Positions 17,348 through 25,957 of a stretch of DNA of 64,000 bases are shown here, piece by piece. Position 1 is the first letter of the stretch. Each line of letters opens with the position of its first letter. The notes below the pieces were generated by a model. It saw only the letters and a program-made list of their open reading frames with translations. It had not been told where the DNA came from and ran no database searches. A program made the translations under genes and the position numbers. The DNA lies in NCBI RefSeq assembly GCF_004340975.1, contig NZ_SLXA01000002.1, positions 186,001 through 250,000 of the forward strand. The letters run 5' to 3'. This DNA comes from Frisingicoccus caecimuris. GTDB taxonomy: Bacteria; Bacillota; Clostridia; Lachnospirales; Lachnospiraceae.

Positions 17348-17680
17348 ATGAAGAATCCATTGATTGGCGAACGATTAAGATTCTATCGAGAACAGAATAA
17401 TCTGACAGTAAAACAGGTATCAGAAATATTGTCAGAAACTCATCCTGTTGCTGATAAAACCATTTACGGATGGGAAAACGGCCGTACCCAACCGGATGCG
17501 GATACACTTCTGCGTCTTTGCTGTATTTATGAAGTCAATGATATTTTAGAAGGTTTTTACTACAAAACACCAAAGAAAACCGTATTTAAACTGACGCCGC
17601 AGGAAAAAACTCTTATTGAAGAATACAGAAAACATCCGGACATGCAGACAGCTATTCAAAAATTGCTTGATATTGAGTGA
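17348..17680 (+). CDS. XRE-family HTH protein, copy 1 of a tandem pair
   Basis: Product of 110 residues. A helix-turn-helix of the XRE type covers about 7-62 (LRFYREQNNLTVKQVSEIL then ENGRTQPDADTLLRLCCIY). A short C-terminal part, LTPQEKTLIEEYRKHPDMQ, is also conserved in the second copy. The start has AAAGGAGG. The paralog begins about 135 bases downstream with a matching promoter. The target is unknown; autoregulation is common for such pairs. Confidence 0.88.
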   Translation: MKNPLIGERLRFYREQNNLTVKQVSEILSETHPVADKTIYGWENGRTQPDADTLLRLCCIYEVNDILEGFYYKTPKKTVFKLTPQEKTLIEEYRKHPDMQTAIQKLLDIE

Positions 17681-17763
17681 GACCGCTCATCTGCTCTTTT
17701 GAAAAGAATTTTTTCTTTTATTTTCGCTATATTTCTTTTTATACGGGAATATTTTGGGATTCG

Positions 17764-17793
17764 TTGACATACTTTTATATGGATAGCTAAAAT
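17764..17793 (+). promoter_or_regulatory. Sigma-A-type promoter of second XRE gene
   Basis: TTGACA (17764-17769), 18-base spacer, TAAAAT (17788-17793), mirroring the promoter of the first copy. Confidence 0.75.
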
Positions 17794-17815
17794 GAGGTTC
17801 AAAAGGAGAATGGCC

Positions 17816-18157
17816 ATGAAAAATCCGCTGATCGCCGAGCGACTGAAATTCTATAGAAAAAAGAACAATCTGACCATACCGCAAGTATGTGAATTACTAT
17901 CGGAAACTCGGCCTGTGGCCGTTAAAACAATCTATGGGTGGGAAAGCGGGCATACGCAGCCCGACGCAGATACATTGATGCGCCTTTGCTGTATTTACCA
18001 TATTGATAATATCCTGGAAATCTTTGGTTATAAAGCTACCAAAAAATCCGTATTTAATTTAACACCTCAGGAGAAAAATCTTATCGAAGAATACCGTAAA
18101 CACCCGGATATGCAGAAAGCTGTTCAAAGACTACTGGAAATTGAAAAAGACACCTGA
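17816..18157 (+). CDS. XRE-family HTH protein, copy 2 of a tandem pair
   Basis: Product of 113 residues from ATG 17816 (AAAAGGAG 9 bases upstream; upstream in-frame ATGs overlap the ribosome site). It shares with copy 1 the opening KNPLI-ERL-FYR, the HTH (TIYGWESGHTQPDADTLMRLCCIY) and the end LTPQEKNLIEEYRKHPDMQKA. Differences are concentrated in the first recognition segment (TIPQVCELLSETRPVAVKT against TVKQVSEILSETHPVADKT), so the two may bind different operators. Confidence 0.88.
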   Translation: MKNPLIAERLKFYRKKNNLTIPQVCELLSETRPVAVKTIYGWESGHTQPDADTLMRLCCIYHIDNILEIFGYKATKKSVFNLTPQEKNLIEEYRKHPDMQKAVQRLLEIEKDT

Positions 18158-18284
18158 AAAGATGATTGGTCTTTCGGCAGAGGCTCATAAGGAAAAAATT
18201 TATAAGTAAAATACGTGTTCTGAGTATGTTGAGATTTTCCTTCAAATCCCGATTCTCCTATTCAGAAAACTGAAATCTATTGTA

Positions 18285-18668
18285 TTAGAGATACCAGACC
18301 AAACCATTTTCTGTTACCTGAATCATTGCCCCTTTCGGTACTTTTTGCAATATGATTAATACATCCATATAATCGGGTGCTGGTGAAATTAATCCCATAA
18401 TCGAAGACACCATGCATATTGTCATCAACCACTTCATCGTAATCGGGCAGACCAAGAATACAGCAAGTAAGACTATCCCCGGAATCAAAGGTGCCAATGA
18501 CATCATTATATATCGTTCTCTGCTAAGTGCGGCGGAAGATGCAGCATATGCTCTCAACTGTTTTAAAGATACTCCTATATAAACTTTTGCTCCCTTTGGA
18601 TAAATTATAGCATGAAGAAATTCATGTAACGGCATTGCAACAAAGCATACAATGCAAGAGAGAATCAT
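18285..18668 (-). CDS. DUF3267-type putative zinc metalloprotease, N-terminally shortened
   Basis: Product of 127 residues, all hydrophobic helices with a HEFLH (HExxH) motif at about 15-19, the M50-like arrangement of DUF3267 proteins. Other family members are about 180 residues with an extra N-terminal helix pair. Here an in-frame TAG lies eight codons upstream of the first ATG and no ribosome site precedes that ATG. It may therefore be a remnant. Its surroundings (frameshifted trmO, transposase fragment) also look degraded. Confidence 0.55.
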   Translation of the reverse strand: MILSCIVCFVAMPLHEFLHAIIYPKGAKVYIGVSLKQLRAYAASSAALSRERYIMMSLAPLIPGIVLLAVFLVCPITMKWLMTICMVSSIMGLISPAPDYMDVLIILQKVPKGAMIQVTENGLVWYL

Positions 18669-18810
18669 ATATGGTTGAACAACAAAGGCACCACTGAACT
18701 AATCAGCTGAATTTGGTTCAATTTGGACTTTTTCTTTTATGTAGGGTATACTTATCATAATACGCCTTATTATCTGTTTTACTCTGTCAACATATTTGGA
18801 GGTACTCATT

Positions 18811-19504
18811 ATGCAAGCAACCTATATTCTGAAACCAATCGCCCATATTCACAGTGATTTTCCTGATAAATTCGGTATCCCCCGTCAAAGCGGGCTCATT
18901 GATTCTCTGAAGGCAGAAATTATTTTTGAGCCTGAATATCGAAACCCGGACGCGTTCCGGGGTTTGGAGACCTATTCTCATATATGGCTCATATGGGGAT
19001 TTTCTGAAAGTATCCGCAGTGACTGGTCGCCTACCGTACGCCCGCCCCGTCTCGGCGGCAATACACGTATGGGTGTTTTTGCCACCCGCTCCCCATTCCG
19101 GCCAAATCCCATCGGGCTTTCCTCAGTCCGCCTGGAGACCGTCAAGACCCATTCCGAACATGGTCCGGTACTTTATATCTCTGGCGCAGACTTAATGGAC
19201 GGCACACCGATTTTTGATATCAAACCCTATCTCTCCTACGTGGATAGCCATCCGGAAGCTTCCGAAGGATTCGCCGGCTCACTCAAAAGCTATAAGCCTT
19301 AATATTGAATGCCCCGCCAAACTTTCAGAACAAATCCCAAAGGATAAACGCGAGGCCCTTTTTGCCCTTCTGTCCCAGGACCCCAGACCATCTTACCAGA
19401 ACGATGCAGAACGCATCTATCGCCTTCGTTTTGCCGGAATGGAGATTGAATTTCGAGTAAAGAATGAGACAGCATATATTATTTCGATATGGAAGAATAT
19501 TTAA
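18811..19504 (+). pseudogene. trmO: tRNA m6t6A37 methyltransferase TrmO (TsaA/YaeB family), frameshifted
   Basis: Starts at ATG 18811 behind GGAGGT. The first frame has the SAM-binding beta-barrel with RPPRLGGNTRMGVFATRSP and FRPNPIGLS, and stops at 19302 after SLKSYKP. The family's C-terminal domain continues at once in the +1 frame: AISLNIECPAKL, ALFALLSQDPRPSYQ, RIYRLRFAGMEIEF, ending 19504. One base change around the run CAAAAGC (about 19287-19293) would join both. This may be a real inactivating mutation, a sequencing error or, less likely, programmed frameshifting. Confidence 0.85.
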
Positions 19505-19516
19505 CCACTTATCACT

Positions 19517-19654
19517 CTACCATATAAAATCATTATCCAATATGAAATCGAACTTCTTACAGTCTTTAATCTGTCTGACAAGATGATTCTCTGTAATCAT
19601 AGAATCTATATCCAGAACTATCATCTGAATTTGTCCGTTCTGTTTTTCCGTCAT
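19517..19654 (-). pseudogene. N-terminal fragment of an IS1182/DDE-type transposase
   Basis: The 45 residues MTEKQNGQIQMIVLDIDSM...ENHLVRQIKDCKKFDFI follow the pattern of the first residues of IS1182-like transposases, whose N-terminus reads like 'VPEDHLLRKID...DFSFI'. The frame ends after 45 residues and no DDE core is found downstream, so only a scrap of the insertion sequence remains. The 246 bases between this and the next gene hold nothing I could assign. Confidence 0.5.
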
Positions 19655-19900
19655 AAAATAAAAATAATCTTCCGAAATTAATATAATAATTATACCATAC
19701 AAAGGTTGCCTTTTTAATCAGGTAGTGGACATCTAATTACCGTGGCAGACTTTCCCTCACGCAAAGGGTTCCCGAGGATGTCAAGTCATTGTTACAAAAT
19801 GGGTGGGGAGAATGTTATGTCAGTGTCACAAAACAAATGTGGATTATCTTTGCTTTTTCCAGAACTTCTTCATTCAGCTTATCCTCAAATTTGTTCTTCC

Positions 19901-20122
19901 TTAGTATCCCTCATTTTTCTCAGCATATTCCTGTTCCAGTTCCTCTGCCAGATACGCGTCACTCATGCAGTGCATATCCGATACACCGTCACGAATCAGC
20001 TGATAGGTCTCGGAATGGTAAAAGAAATCCAATGCCGTATCCAGTGAAAATCCCTGCTGTTTAGCAAAGCACTCAATGACACGGCTGTATTTTTTCTGAA
20101 GTAAGATCGGATTAGCTGTCAT
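19901..20122 (-). CDS. DUF3791 small protein (second copy in operon)
   Basis: Product of 73 residues, last gene of the DUF3791/DUF3990 operon. It starts in a 4-base overlap with the DUF3990 stop (20119-20122). It resembles the first DUF3791 copy only in outline: a helix (YSRVIECFAKQQGFSLDTALDFFYHSETYQLIRDG), then a basic/acidic tail EELEQEYAEK. Family knowledge: DUF3791 genes recur next to DUF3990 genes. It may serve as antitoxin or accessory subunit (inference). Confidence 0.75.
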   Translation of the reverse strand: MTANPILLQKKYSRVIECFAKQQGFSLDTALDFFYHSETYQLIRDGVSDMHCMSDAYLAEELEQEYAEKNEGY

Positions 20123-20589
20123 AATATTTCACTCCCTTCAAAATGCATCAGAGACAATGCCTTCTCTGTGCGGAAACAAATTTGCAGGTTCGGCTTTTCA
20201 TATCGCAGACGGTTGATGGCTTCCATCTTATCAATCAATCCGTCAAAAAACAGTTCTACCGTATTGAATACCTTATCATTGGCAACACCGCCCACAACAA
20301 GGTCATAATTTGTCGAATCTTTTCCGCTACGGCAGTTCAGAATGAAATCCAGCCATTCCTCGGAATACGAATCGAATTTCAAAATTTTCAGTTCAACTTT
20401 CCGGCTTTCATCATACTCATATCGAGAAATAATACCGTCTTTTCCACGACGTTTGAACTTTCCGCACCACTTTTCAGCCTGCGCATGCAGTGGCGTAACA
20501 TAGAAGCCACGTCCGAAGTCAACATTATGACGGGAATGGACCAAATCCGGCTTGGCAATCTCTAAAAAGGAACCATGATAAAGAGTCAT
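20119..20589 (-). CDS. DUF3990 protein, ADP-ribosyltransferase-like putative toxin
   Basis: Product of 156 residues. It opens with LYHGSFLEI, then DFGRGFYVTP, the paired His and Tyr signatures seen in the H-Y-E class of ADP-ribosyltransferases. A later acidic element (TEKALSLMHFEGSE) could supply the third residue. To my knowledge DUF3990 is grouped with the ADP-ribosyltransferase superfamily. It overlaps both neighbouring DUF3791 genes by 4 bases, which suggests a tightly stoichiometric module. Activity and target are not shown by sequence. Confidence 0.8.
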   Translation of the reverse strand: MTLYHGSFLEIAKPDLVHSRHNVDFGRGFYVTPLHAQAEKWCGKFKRRGKDGIISRYEYDESRKVELKILKFDSYSEEWLDFILNCRSGKDSTNYDLVVGGVANDKVFNTVELFFDGLIDKMEAINRLRYEKPNLQICFRTEKALSLMHFEGSEIL

Positions 20590-20822
20590 ACTTTCACACC
20601 CCTTTCTTTCATCACGTCAAGAATGTCGTCTACGATATATTCCCGGCTCTGAGTATGCAGCACTTCATATTCCGGCACGATATACCCGTTCAGAATATCA
20701 CTCTTTTCAGTAAATGCTTGATAGACATGCTCTGCATCTACACCCAGCTTTGCCGCCACATTTTCAATGCAAAACACGACGAACTCCAGCTCACTGGAAT
20801 TTTTTATTTTTTCATCCTGCAT
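20586..20822 (-). CDS. DUF3791 small protein (first copy in operon)
   Basis: Product of 78 residues from ATG 20822 (GGAAGG upstream). It is helical (LEFVVFCIENVAAKLGVDAEHVYQAF) with the typical DUF3791 ending YIVDDILDVMKERGV. Its position before and overlapping DUF3990 is the arrangement expected for an antitoxin-first operon. Confidence 0.78.
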   Translation of the reverse strand: MQDEKIKNSSELEFVVFCIENVAAKLGVDAEHVYQAFTEKSDILNGYIVPEYEVLHTQSREYIVDDILDVMKERGVKV

Positions 20823-20840
20823 CACAAATTCGACCTTCCT

Positions 20841-20951
20841 TTACTTAATATTTGTTGCAATTTTAGAACGAACTACGTTAATTGATTTTTTCTTTTCTTC
20901 CTTACTTAAAACTGTATTTGATAATCTTGAATCAAAAATATTATGTTTCAC
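20841..20951 (-). CDS. Small ORF, 36 residues, in the DUF3791/DUF3990 operon
   Basis: GTG start at 20951 with GAGGAGG seven bases upstream. The product (about 36 residues, KHNIFDSRLSNTVLSKEEKKK...) is basic and helical with no recognised domain. It sits between the winged-helix-like gene and DUF3791 in the same direction. The good ribosome site and placement argue that it is translated. Confidence 0.5.
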   Translation of the reverse strand: MKHNIFDSRLSNTVLSKEEKKKSINVVRSKIATNIK

Positions 20952-21080
20952 TTCATTACCTCCTCTATATCCCCTTCTTATTTGCATTGCGTCTTTATCT
21001 CTTCTATAAAATCTTTCAATTCACGCATTTTTGTCACAATTTCAAAGTTTTCACCATTTAATTTCCAAATATCAATTGAG

Positions 21081-21275
21081 CTAATTGTTGTTGCCAACTC
21101 TTACAATCTCTTTCGTATCAACTAACTGAGACACAGCTCCAGATATTTGGCCACGTGTAACATCTTTCCCACTATTTACTACTATATACTCTTTAAAATC
21201 TGGTGCAGTGTACATACCACCCTGCCTAACACATTCTTTTATTAACATTTTAATCTCAGCTGTTGATATTCTCAT
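21081..21275 (-). CDS. Small winged-helix-like protein, possibly truncated by a frameshift
   Basis: First gene of the operon leading to DUF3791/DUF3990, with a strong AAAGGAG site. The 64 residues include AEIKMLIKECVRQGG and VTRGQISGAVSQLVDTKEIVRVG, a pattern like a winged helix (helix, helix, wing). The frame stops right after the wing, but the neighbouring frame stays open to 20978 and reads SSIDIWKLNGENFEIVTKM then a helix, ending QCK. A one-base change near 21090 would give about 98 residues. It could be the operon's regulator. Confidence 0.5.
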   Translation of the reverse strand: MRISTAEIKMLIKECVRQGGMYTAPDFKEYIVVNSGKDVTRGQISGAVSQLVDTKEIVRVGNNN

Positions 21276-21490
21276 TCCACTCTGTCTCCTTTGTTCTGTT
21301 TTATTAATTTATTTATTATTTTTATTTATTTTTTTATTTATATTTAATTGATTACATTTTTAATCTTCGTATTAAAATTGTAATACATGTCAATATCTTT
21401 TTCAATGCTTTTAAATTATTGTATAATTTCATTTTTTCTAAAGCATTATCCCGTCCACAGCATTTTGTAATTTTTCGTTTCTTTTTAACT

Positions 21491-23182
21491 TCATTTCTTA
21501 GGCAGGCTTTCGCTCACGCATAATGCCCCCCAACCGATCAGCGGATTCGGATATTCCGTAATTCCCGGCAGCGGCTGAGCGCCGTAGCGCAGGTAGGCCT
21601 TGACTTTCTCCCCATAGAGAAATGGATCGTTGCCGTCCACAATCCCATATTGCATGAGGAGAGCGCTGCTTCCTGTCACAAAGGGCGCCGCAAAAGAAGT
21701 CCCATCCACAGTGACGTACTGATTTCCCGGAGCAGCCGTCCGGATACCAACCCCGGGGGCCGCCAAATCCGGCTTTCCAATACCGTTAATGTTATTTCCA
21801 CGCCCGGAAAAGTCCGCATACACATTTCTTATACTATCATAAGCAGCCACAGAAATTGCTCTCAGCGCAGTCGAAGGAATGGTCAATGTATGCTCCGGCG
21901 ACGGATAGAGAAATCGTGTCCCGCTATTCAATATAGTGTGCGTCGGCATCCAGAAGTTGACCCGTCCGTCGGCAATCCGCTCCGGTATGAGACGAAAACG
22001 CCACTGTCCGCTGTCCAGATAATTCTGCTTTGGAATAAAATCCACAAAAATTTCCTGATACATACTAAAAGGACTCGGTTCTCCATAATAAATTAAAATC
22101 TCCGTCTGTCCCAATGTAAAACGCTGTGGTCCCAATACAGGCTGGAAGTACCCGACTCTCTGCCCCTCCGGACTGATCAGTTCCAACAGGATATTATCGA
22201 CATAGGATTTCCAGATTTGAATATTCAACGACGTCTCATAGGACTGAATAAGAAACGGAACTTCCGTATCCCTTCCCATTGGAAGAATCACTTCCGTATG
22301 TCCTGCTGCATTTCCCTCGTTTCCCGTACCGATGACCAGAACACTTTTCCAAAAATTCGACATATCATCCAGATAAGTTTCCACCAGACTATTTCCGGCA
22401 TGGGAACCGTAAGTATTGCCAAAACTCAGATTGATCGCCACCGGGCGGCCAATCTCCACCGCCTTCTCAATCACATAATTTACTGCCTGCATAAGTTCCG
22501 TTGTTCTCGGGAAAGATTCCGTCCGAGGCTGTCCCAGACGAACAACGATCAGTTCACTCTCATAGGCCACCCCCGAATTGCCCGCGGCAATCGCCGCCAC
22601 GGCCGTACCATGCCCGGACGTATCTGCAGTGACAGCGTCTCTGTCCTCGGACAAAGACTGATTTAAGTCCTCCTGTGTAAATTCCCGCCCCATTGTATAT
22701 CCCGTTGGCGGCGTTCCAACCGCCATCTGATCCCACAAATACAAAATTCTGGAAGAACCATCCGGATTCAGAAATTCCTGATGTTTATAATCAATACCAG
22801 AATCAATAACGGCAACCAATACGCCCCGTCCGGTCAGACTCAATGGTGGAACCTGCACCAATGAAATACAGGAGGCCCTCTTTCCCTGGGCCACTTGAAA
22901 ATACAGTCGTTTTGGTTTTTCGATGTATTCGACTTCCGGCCAATCCGACACGGCCTCTACCAGATTTTCCGGCACCGTTATTATGGCATATTCATTATAC
23001 AGCTCGACAATCTGAACAATGTCACTGGCATATTTCTGCAAACTGCCCGTATACTTTACGATCAAATCCCAGGCCTTTGTTTCCTCAGAATATCCCACAT
23101 TCAAAATATATGACTTTTCCCGCTCTTTCGGCGTGGCAGAAAGAGCCAGATTTAAAAGATTTTCTATTTTTTGATCTTCCAT
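21491..23182 (-). CDS. S8 (subtilisin-family) peptidase, Csp-like, no signal peptide
   Basis: Product of 563 residues with the complete catalytic triad: Asp127 (VIDSGID), His191 (SGHGTAVA), Ser496 (DGTSFAAP), and oxyanion Asn288 (GTGNEGN). About 120 extra residues between roughly 300 and 430 form an inserted beta-rich domain, as in the Csp germination proteases and related clostridial subtilases. The first 100 residues look like a propeptide-type domain. No signal peptide is seen, so it would be cytoplasmic or packaged into spores. SpoIIID lies 1 kb away, but a link to germination is only inference. Confidence 0.9.
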   Translation of the reverse strand: MEDQKIENLLNLALSATPKEREKSYILNVGYSEETKAWDLIVKYTGSLQKYASDIVQIVELYNEYAIITVPENLVEAVSDWPEVEYIEKPKRLYFQVAQGKRASCISLVQVPPLSLTGRGVLVAVIDSGIDYKHQEFLNPDGSSRILYLWDQMAVGTPPTGYTMGREFTQEDLNQSLSEDRDAVTADTSGHGTAVAAIAAGNSGVAYESELIVVRLGQPRTESFPRTTELMQAVNYVIEKAVEIGRPVAINLSFGNTYGSHAGNSLVETYLDDMSNFWKSVLVIGTGNEGNAAGHTEVILPMGRDTEVPFLIQSYETSLNIQIWKSYVDNILLELISPEGQRVGYFQPVLGPQRFTLGQTEILIYYGEPSPFSMYQEIFVDFIPKQNYLDSGQWRFRLIPERIADGRVNFWMPTHTILNSGTRFLYPSPEHTLTIPSTALRAISVAAYDSIRNVYADFSGRGNNINGIGKPDLAAPGVGIRTAAPGNQYVTVDGTSFAAPFVTGSSALLMQYGIVDGNDPFLYGEKVKAYLRYGAQPLPGITEYPNPLIGWGALCVSESLPKK

Positions 23183-23311
23183 GAAAAGCTCCCGGTAGTT
23201 TTTTACATATCTATTCTGTTTTTTTCATTTCCATGTGCTTTTTCTTTACAAGACCGCAAAAAAGTTCTATGATATTTATATTGAAAAACTCAGGAAAAGG
23301 AGCAACCCCTT

Positions 23312-23497
23312 ATGAAACGCATATTGGCCATTATCGGCATTATTCTTCTGGTCGGACTTTATTTATCGACCCTGATTTTCGCTTTAATCGATTCCCCGCT
23401 GGCATCTACGCTATTCAAAGCATCTGTATTGCTTACAATTGCTGTTCCATGCCTGCTTTACGCCATGATACTTGTTTATAAATATTTAAAAAAATAA
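23312..23497 (+). CDS. Small two-helix membrane protein
   Basis: Product of 61 residues behind AAAAGGAG. Two hydrophobic helices (about 4-26 and 35-57) are separated by DSPLASTLFK, with a Lys-rich end (YKYLKK). I do not recognise a named family. Such short membrane proteins are common in this group of bacteria; monocistronic. Confidence 0.65.
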   Translation: MKRILAIIGIILLVGLYLSTLIFALIDSPLASTLFKASVLLTIAVPCLLYAMILVYKYLKK

Positions 23498-23585
23498 ACA
23501 AACTATAAATTTCTAAATTTGAAACTTTAGAATTCTTTAATTTTAAGGACAAATTTTGGACACATTTTCTTACTATAATAAAACC

Positions 23586-23660
23586 ATAGTAATTAATCAT
23601 TACTATAAAGTGATTTGATTTTTTCATAACATCTGCCTGGCAGATTGCCAACTGCCAGGC
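23586..23660. repeat. Two hairpins in the 23498-23846 gap
   Basis: ATAGTAAT-taatc-ATTACTAT (23586-23606) and GCCTGGCA...TGCCAGGC (23635-23660). The first could be an operator or AT-rich terminator for the small membrane protein; the second has no T run. Nothing else in this 349-base gap looks coding. Confidence 0.4.
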
Positions 23661-23709
23661 CCCCTCGTCTTCCCCTATATTCATATATAGTTACAAATAA
23701 TAAACTCAT

Positions 23710-23743
23710 AAAAAAATCGATATTCAAAAATATCGATTTTTTT
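23710..23743. terminator. AT-rich symmetric terminator
   Basis: TCGATATT-caaa-AATATCGA (23717-23736) is bounded by seven A on the left and seven T on the right, so it works on either strand. It lies between the small membrane protein gene and the HPr gene. Confidence 0.8.
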
Positions 23744-23795
23744 ATACCCATTCGGGCATACTTTTAATCCATAAAATATTTACAGCATTAAAAAA

Positions 23796-23823
23796 GAGGC
23801 ACAGAAACCCTCTTCTGTACCTC
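23796..23823 (-). terminator. Terminator of the HPr gene
   Basis: GAGGCACAGAA (23796-23806) pairs with TTCTGTACCTC (23813-23823) with one C/A mismatch. On the minus strand it is followed by TTTTTT, 24 bases after the HPr stop. Confidence 0.85.
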
Positions 23824-23846
23824 AAATTTTATACTCTGTTCCGTTT

Positions 23847-24107
23847 TTATAAGTCCGAACCCAGAGAAGCCAGTATTGCTTTCAATGCTGTCTCTTCATC
23901 TTCGCCGTCACAAATGATTTCAAATTCCGAATTCTGCTTAATTCCCAGACTGAGAATACTTAAAAGACTTTTCCCATTCACCGTCCGACCGCCGCATGAA
24001 AGATAAACTTCGCATTTTTTAAACTTAATCGCTGCTTCGGCAATATCACCTGCCGGTCTTAAATGTACACCAATCGGATTCTTAACAAGCACTTTTTCTT
24101 TTACCAT
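23847..24107 (-). CDS. HPr-family phosphocarrier protein
   Basis: Product of 86 residues from ATG 24107. NPIGVHLRPAG holds the phosphorylated His15 with Arg17. The segment GKSLLSILSLG holds the regulatory Ser (about 47) that HPr kinase modifies in Bacillota. Both sites are intact, so it is either HPr of the phosphotransferase system or a close paralog. Known clostridial genomes often carry ptsH apart from ptsI, and no ptsI is seen here. Monocistronic with its own terminator. Confidence 0.85.
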   Translation of the reverse strand: MVKEKVLVKNPIGVHLRPAGDIAEAAIKFKKCEVYLSCGGRTVNGKSLLSILSLGIKQNSEFEIICDGEDEETALKAILASLGSDL

Positions 24108-24200
24108 AATTACTGCCCCCAACATTGTCTTAATCAAGTGTAGTCTTATTTTTATTATAACATACTTTATTATGAAAACTCCATATTATTTTCAGAATTT

Positions 24201-24467
24201 TCACATACACTTTTCATCTCGTATGTGGCGATATTTCTCCCGTGTCGCCATGCCGCCGCGAATATGTCTCTCGGACTTATTGACGTCAAGTACCATCCGG
24301 GCCTGTCTGGCCAAAACCGGATTAATTGTCAGAAGTCGTTCCGTGACATCCTTATGTACCGTCGATTTACTGATTCCAAACTGCCCGGCCGTCTGCCTCA
24401 CCGTGGCATTATGTTCTATAATGTAGGTTGCAATCTCAATCGCCCGCTCTTCAATATAATCTTTCAA
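24201..24467 (-). CDS. spoIIID: Sporulation transcription factor SpoIIID
   Basis: Product of 88 residues with the family's opening YIEERAIEIATYIIEHNATVRQ, the HTH FGISKSTVHKDVTERL and the basic tail NKSERHIRGGMATREKY. SpoIIID acts in the mother cell to switch sigma-E genes and to help turn on sigK. Its presence is the best evidence here that the organism forms spores. Confidence 0.96.
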   Translation of the reverse strand: MKDYIEERAIEIATYIIEHNATVRQTAGQFGISKSTVHKDVTERLLTINPVLARQARMVLDVNKSERHIRGGMATREKYRHIRDEKCM

Positions 24468-24553
24468 GGGAACCCCCGGAAATATCTGTTTTTACAGTGT
24501 ATGCAGGATTGATACCAAGTATGCGGGTGCTTCTTTTGTCAAAAAAGTCTTAT

Positions 24554-25957
24554 TTATTTCATCATCTCCAGCGGCTTTCCCGTCATCGCAAAAGGTTCTA
24601 ATAGTACTTCCACTTCTCTTTCTGAAAGCAAACCTTTTTTCAAAACGAGTTCCTTGACCGGCGTTCCTGTTTTTAAAGATTCCTTTGCTATGCTCGCCGC
24701 TGCCGCATAGCCAATGGCCGGGCATAGCGCGGTGGATATACCCACGCTGGCATCCACCAGTTCGGCGCAATGCTTCGGATTGGCCGTAATTCCTTCGATG
24801 CAATTGTCATTCAACGTCCCGGCGGCACGGCCCAATGTCTCGATAGATTCGAAAAGATTATAGAAAACCACCGGCTCAAAGGCATTTAATTCAAGCTGGC
24901 CAGCCTCCGCCGCCATAGTGATTGTAAAATCATTTCCAATAATATTAAAGGCTACCTGGGATACGACCTCCGGAATGACCGGATTAATTTTTCCAGGCAT
25001 GATCGACGAGCCATTTTGCCGGGCCGGAAGATTAATCTCTTCAAATCCAGTCTTTGGCCCACTGCTTAGAAGCCGCAGATCATTGCACATTTTTGACAGA
25101 TTTACAGCACAGGTTTTAAGCGCCGCAGATACACTTACAAACCCGTCCAGATTTTGGGTTGCATCAAACAAGTCATCGGCCATCACAAAATTTTCGCCGG
25201 TCACTTTACTGATATTGCCACATATATTTTCAAGATATAAGGGACTGACATTAATACAGGATCCAATAGCCGTTCCACCCATATTTAAAATGCGCATAAA
25301 CTGTTTTGTTGATTCAATCCTCTGAATGTCCCGTTTCAGCACAGAGGCATATGCATGGAAAGACTGTCCAAGACGCATCGGTACCGCATCCTGAAGCTGA
25401 GTTCTGCCCATTTTTAAAATCGGATCAAATTCTCTGGACTTAGCCATCAGACTGTCATACAATCGCTGAAGCTGAAACAGCATTTTCTCCATCAAAACAA
25501 GGGTAGTCAGTTTTCCCGCACTTGGAATAACGTCATTGGTTGACTGGGCCATATTGACATGATCGTTCGGATGAACCAGGCCATAATCGCCCTTTTCTCC
25601 GCCTAACCATTCGATTGCCCGATTGGCGATGACTTCATTGGCATTCATATTGGCCGAAGTCCCGGCACCGCCCTGGATGGCATCCACTATAAATTCTTTT
25701 TTGAAAAGCCCACCAATAATCTCATCACAGGCTTTTATAATGGCTTCGGAAATTGTTTCTGAAAGCTGTCCCGCATCCCGATTAGTCATCGCCGATGCTT
25801 TTTTAAGTTTTGCCATACTTTTAATAAATTCCGGATGTAAAGGCCGATAGGTAATTGGAAAATTCTGCCTTGCACGCAGTGCCTGAACCCCATAATAGGC
25901 CGTCGCCGGAACATCCATTTCCCCGATAGAATCCGCTTCCGTCCGTATCTTTTTCAT
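24554..25957 (-). CDS. aspA: Aspartate ammonia-lyase (fumarase/aspartase superfamily)
   Basis: Product of 467 residues, normal length. The superfamily signature GSSIMPGKINPVIPE is present, with GGAGTSANMNANEVIANRA, HPNDHVNMAQSTND and GRTQLQDAVP forming the other parts of the active site. It interconverts aspartate and fumarate plus ammonia. Fumarase class II shares the fold, but QSTND with MNANEVI spacing and the GxxMNANE motif favour aspartase. It is divergent from the Lrp-type regulator at 26221, which could sense amino acids and control it (inference). Confidence 0.9.
   Translation of the reverse strand: MKKIRTEADSIGEMDVPATAYYGVQALRARQNFPITYRPLHPEFIKSMAKLKKASAMTNRDAGQLSETISEAIIKACDEIIGGLFKKEFIVDAIQGGAGTSANMNANEVIANRAIEWLGGEKGDYGLVHPNDHVNMAQSTNDVIPSAGKLTTLVLMEKMLFQLQRLYDSLMAKSREFDPILKMGRTQLQDAVPMRLGQSFHAYASVLKRDIQRIESTKQFMRILNMGGTAIGSCINVSPLYLENICGNISKVTGENFVMADDLFDATQNLDGFVSVSAALKTCAVNLSKMCNDLRLLSSGPKTGFEEINLPARQNGSSIMPGKINPVIPEVVSQVAFNIIGNDFTITMAAEAGQLELNAFEPVVFYNLFESIETLGRAAGTLNDNCIEGITANPKHCAELVDASVGISTALCPAIGYAAAASIAKESLKTGTPVKELVLKKGLLSEREVEVLLEPFAMTGKPLEMMK

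Noticed and set aside
20143-20565. 140-codon plus-strand frame opposite DUF3990
   Set aside because: Shadow of the DUF3990 gene; no ribosome site and no protein-like pattern.
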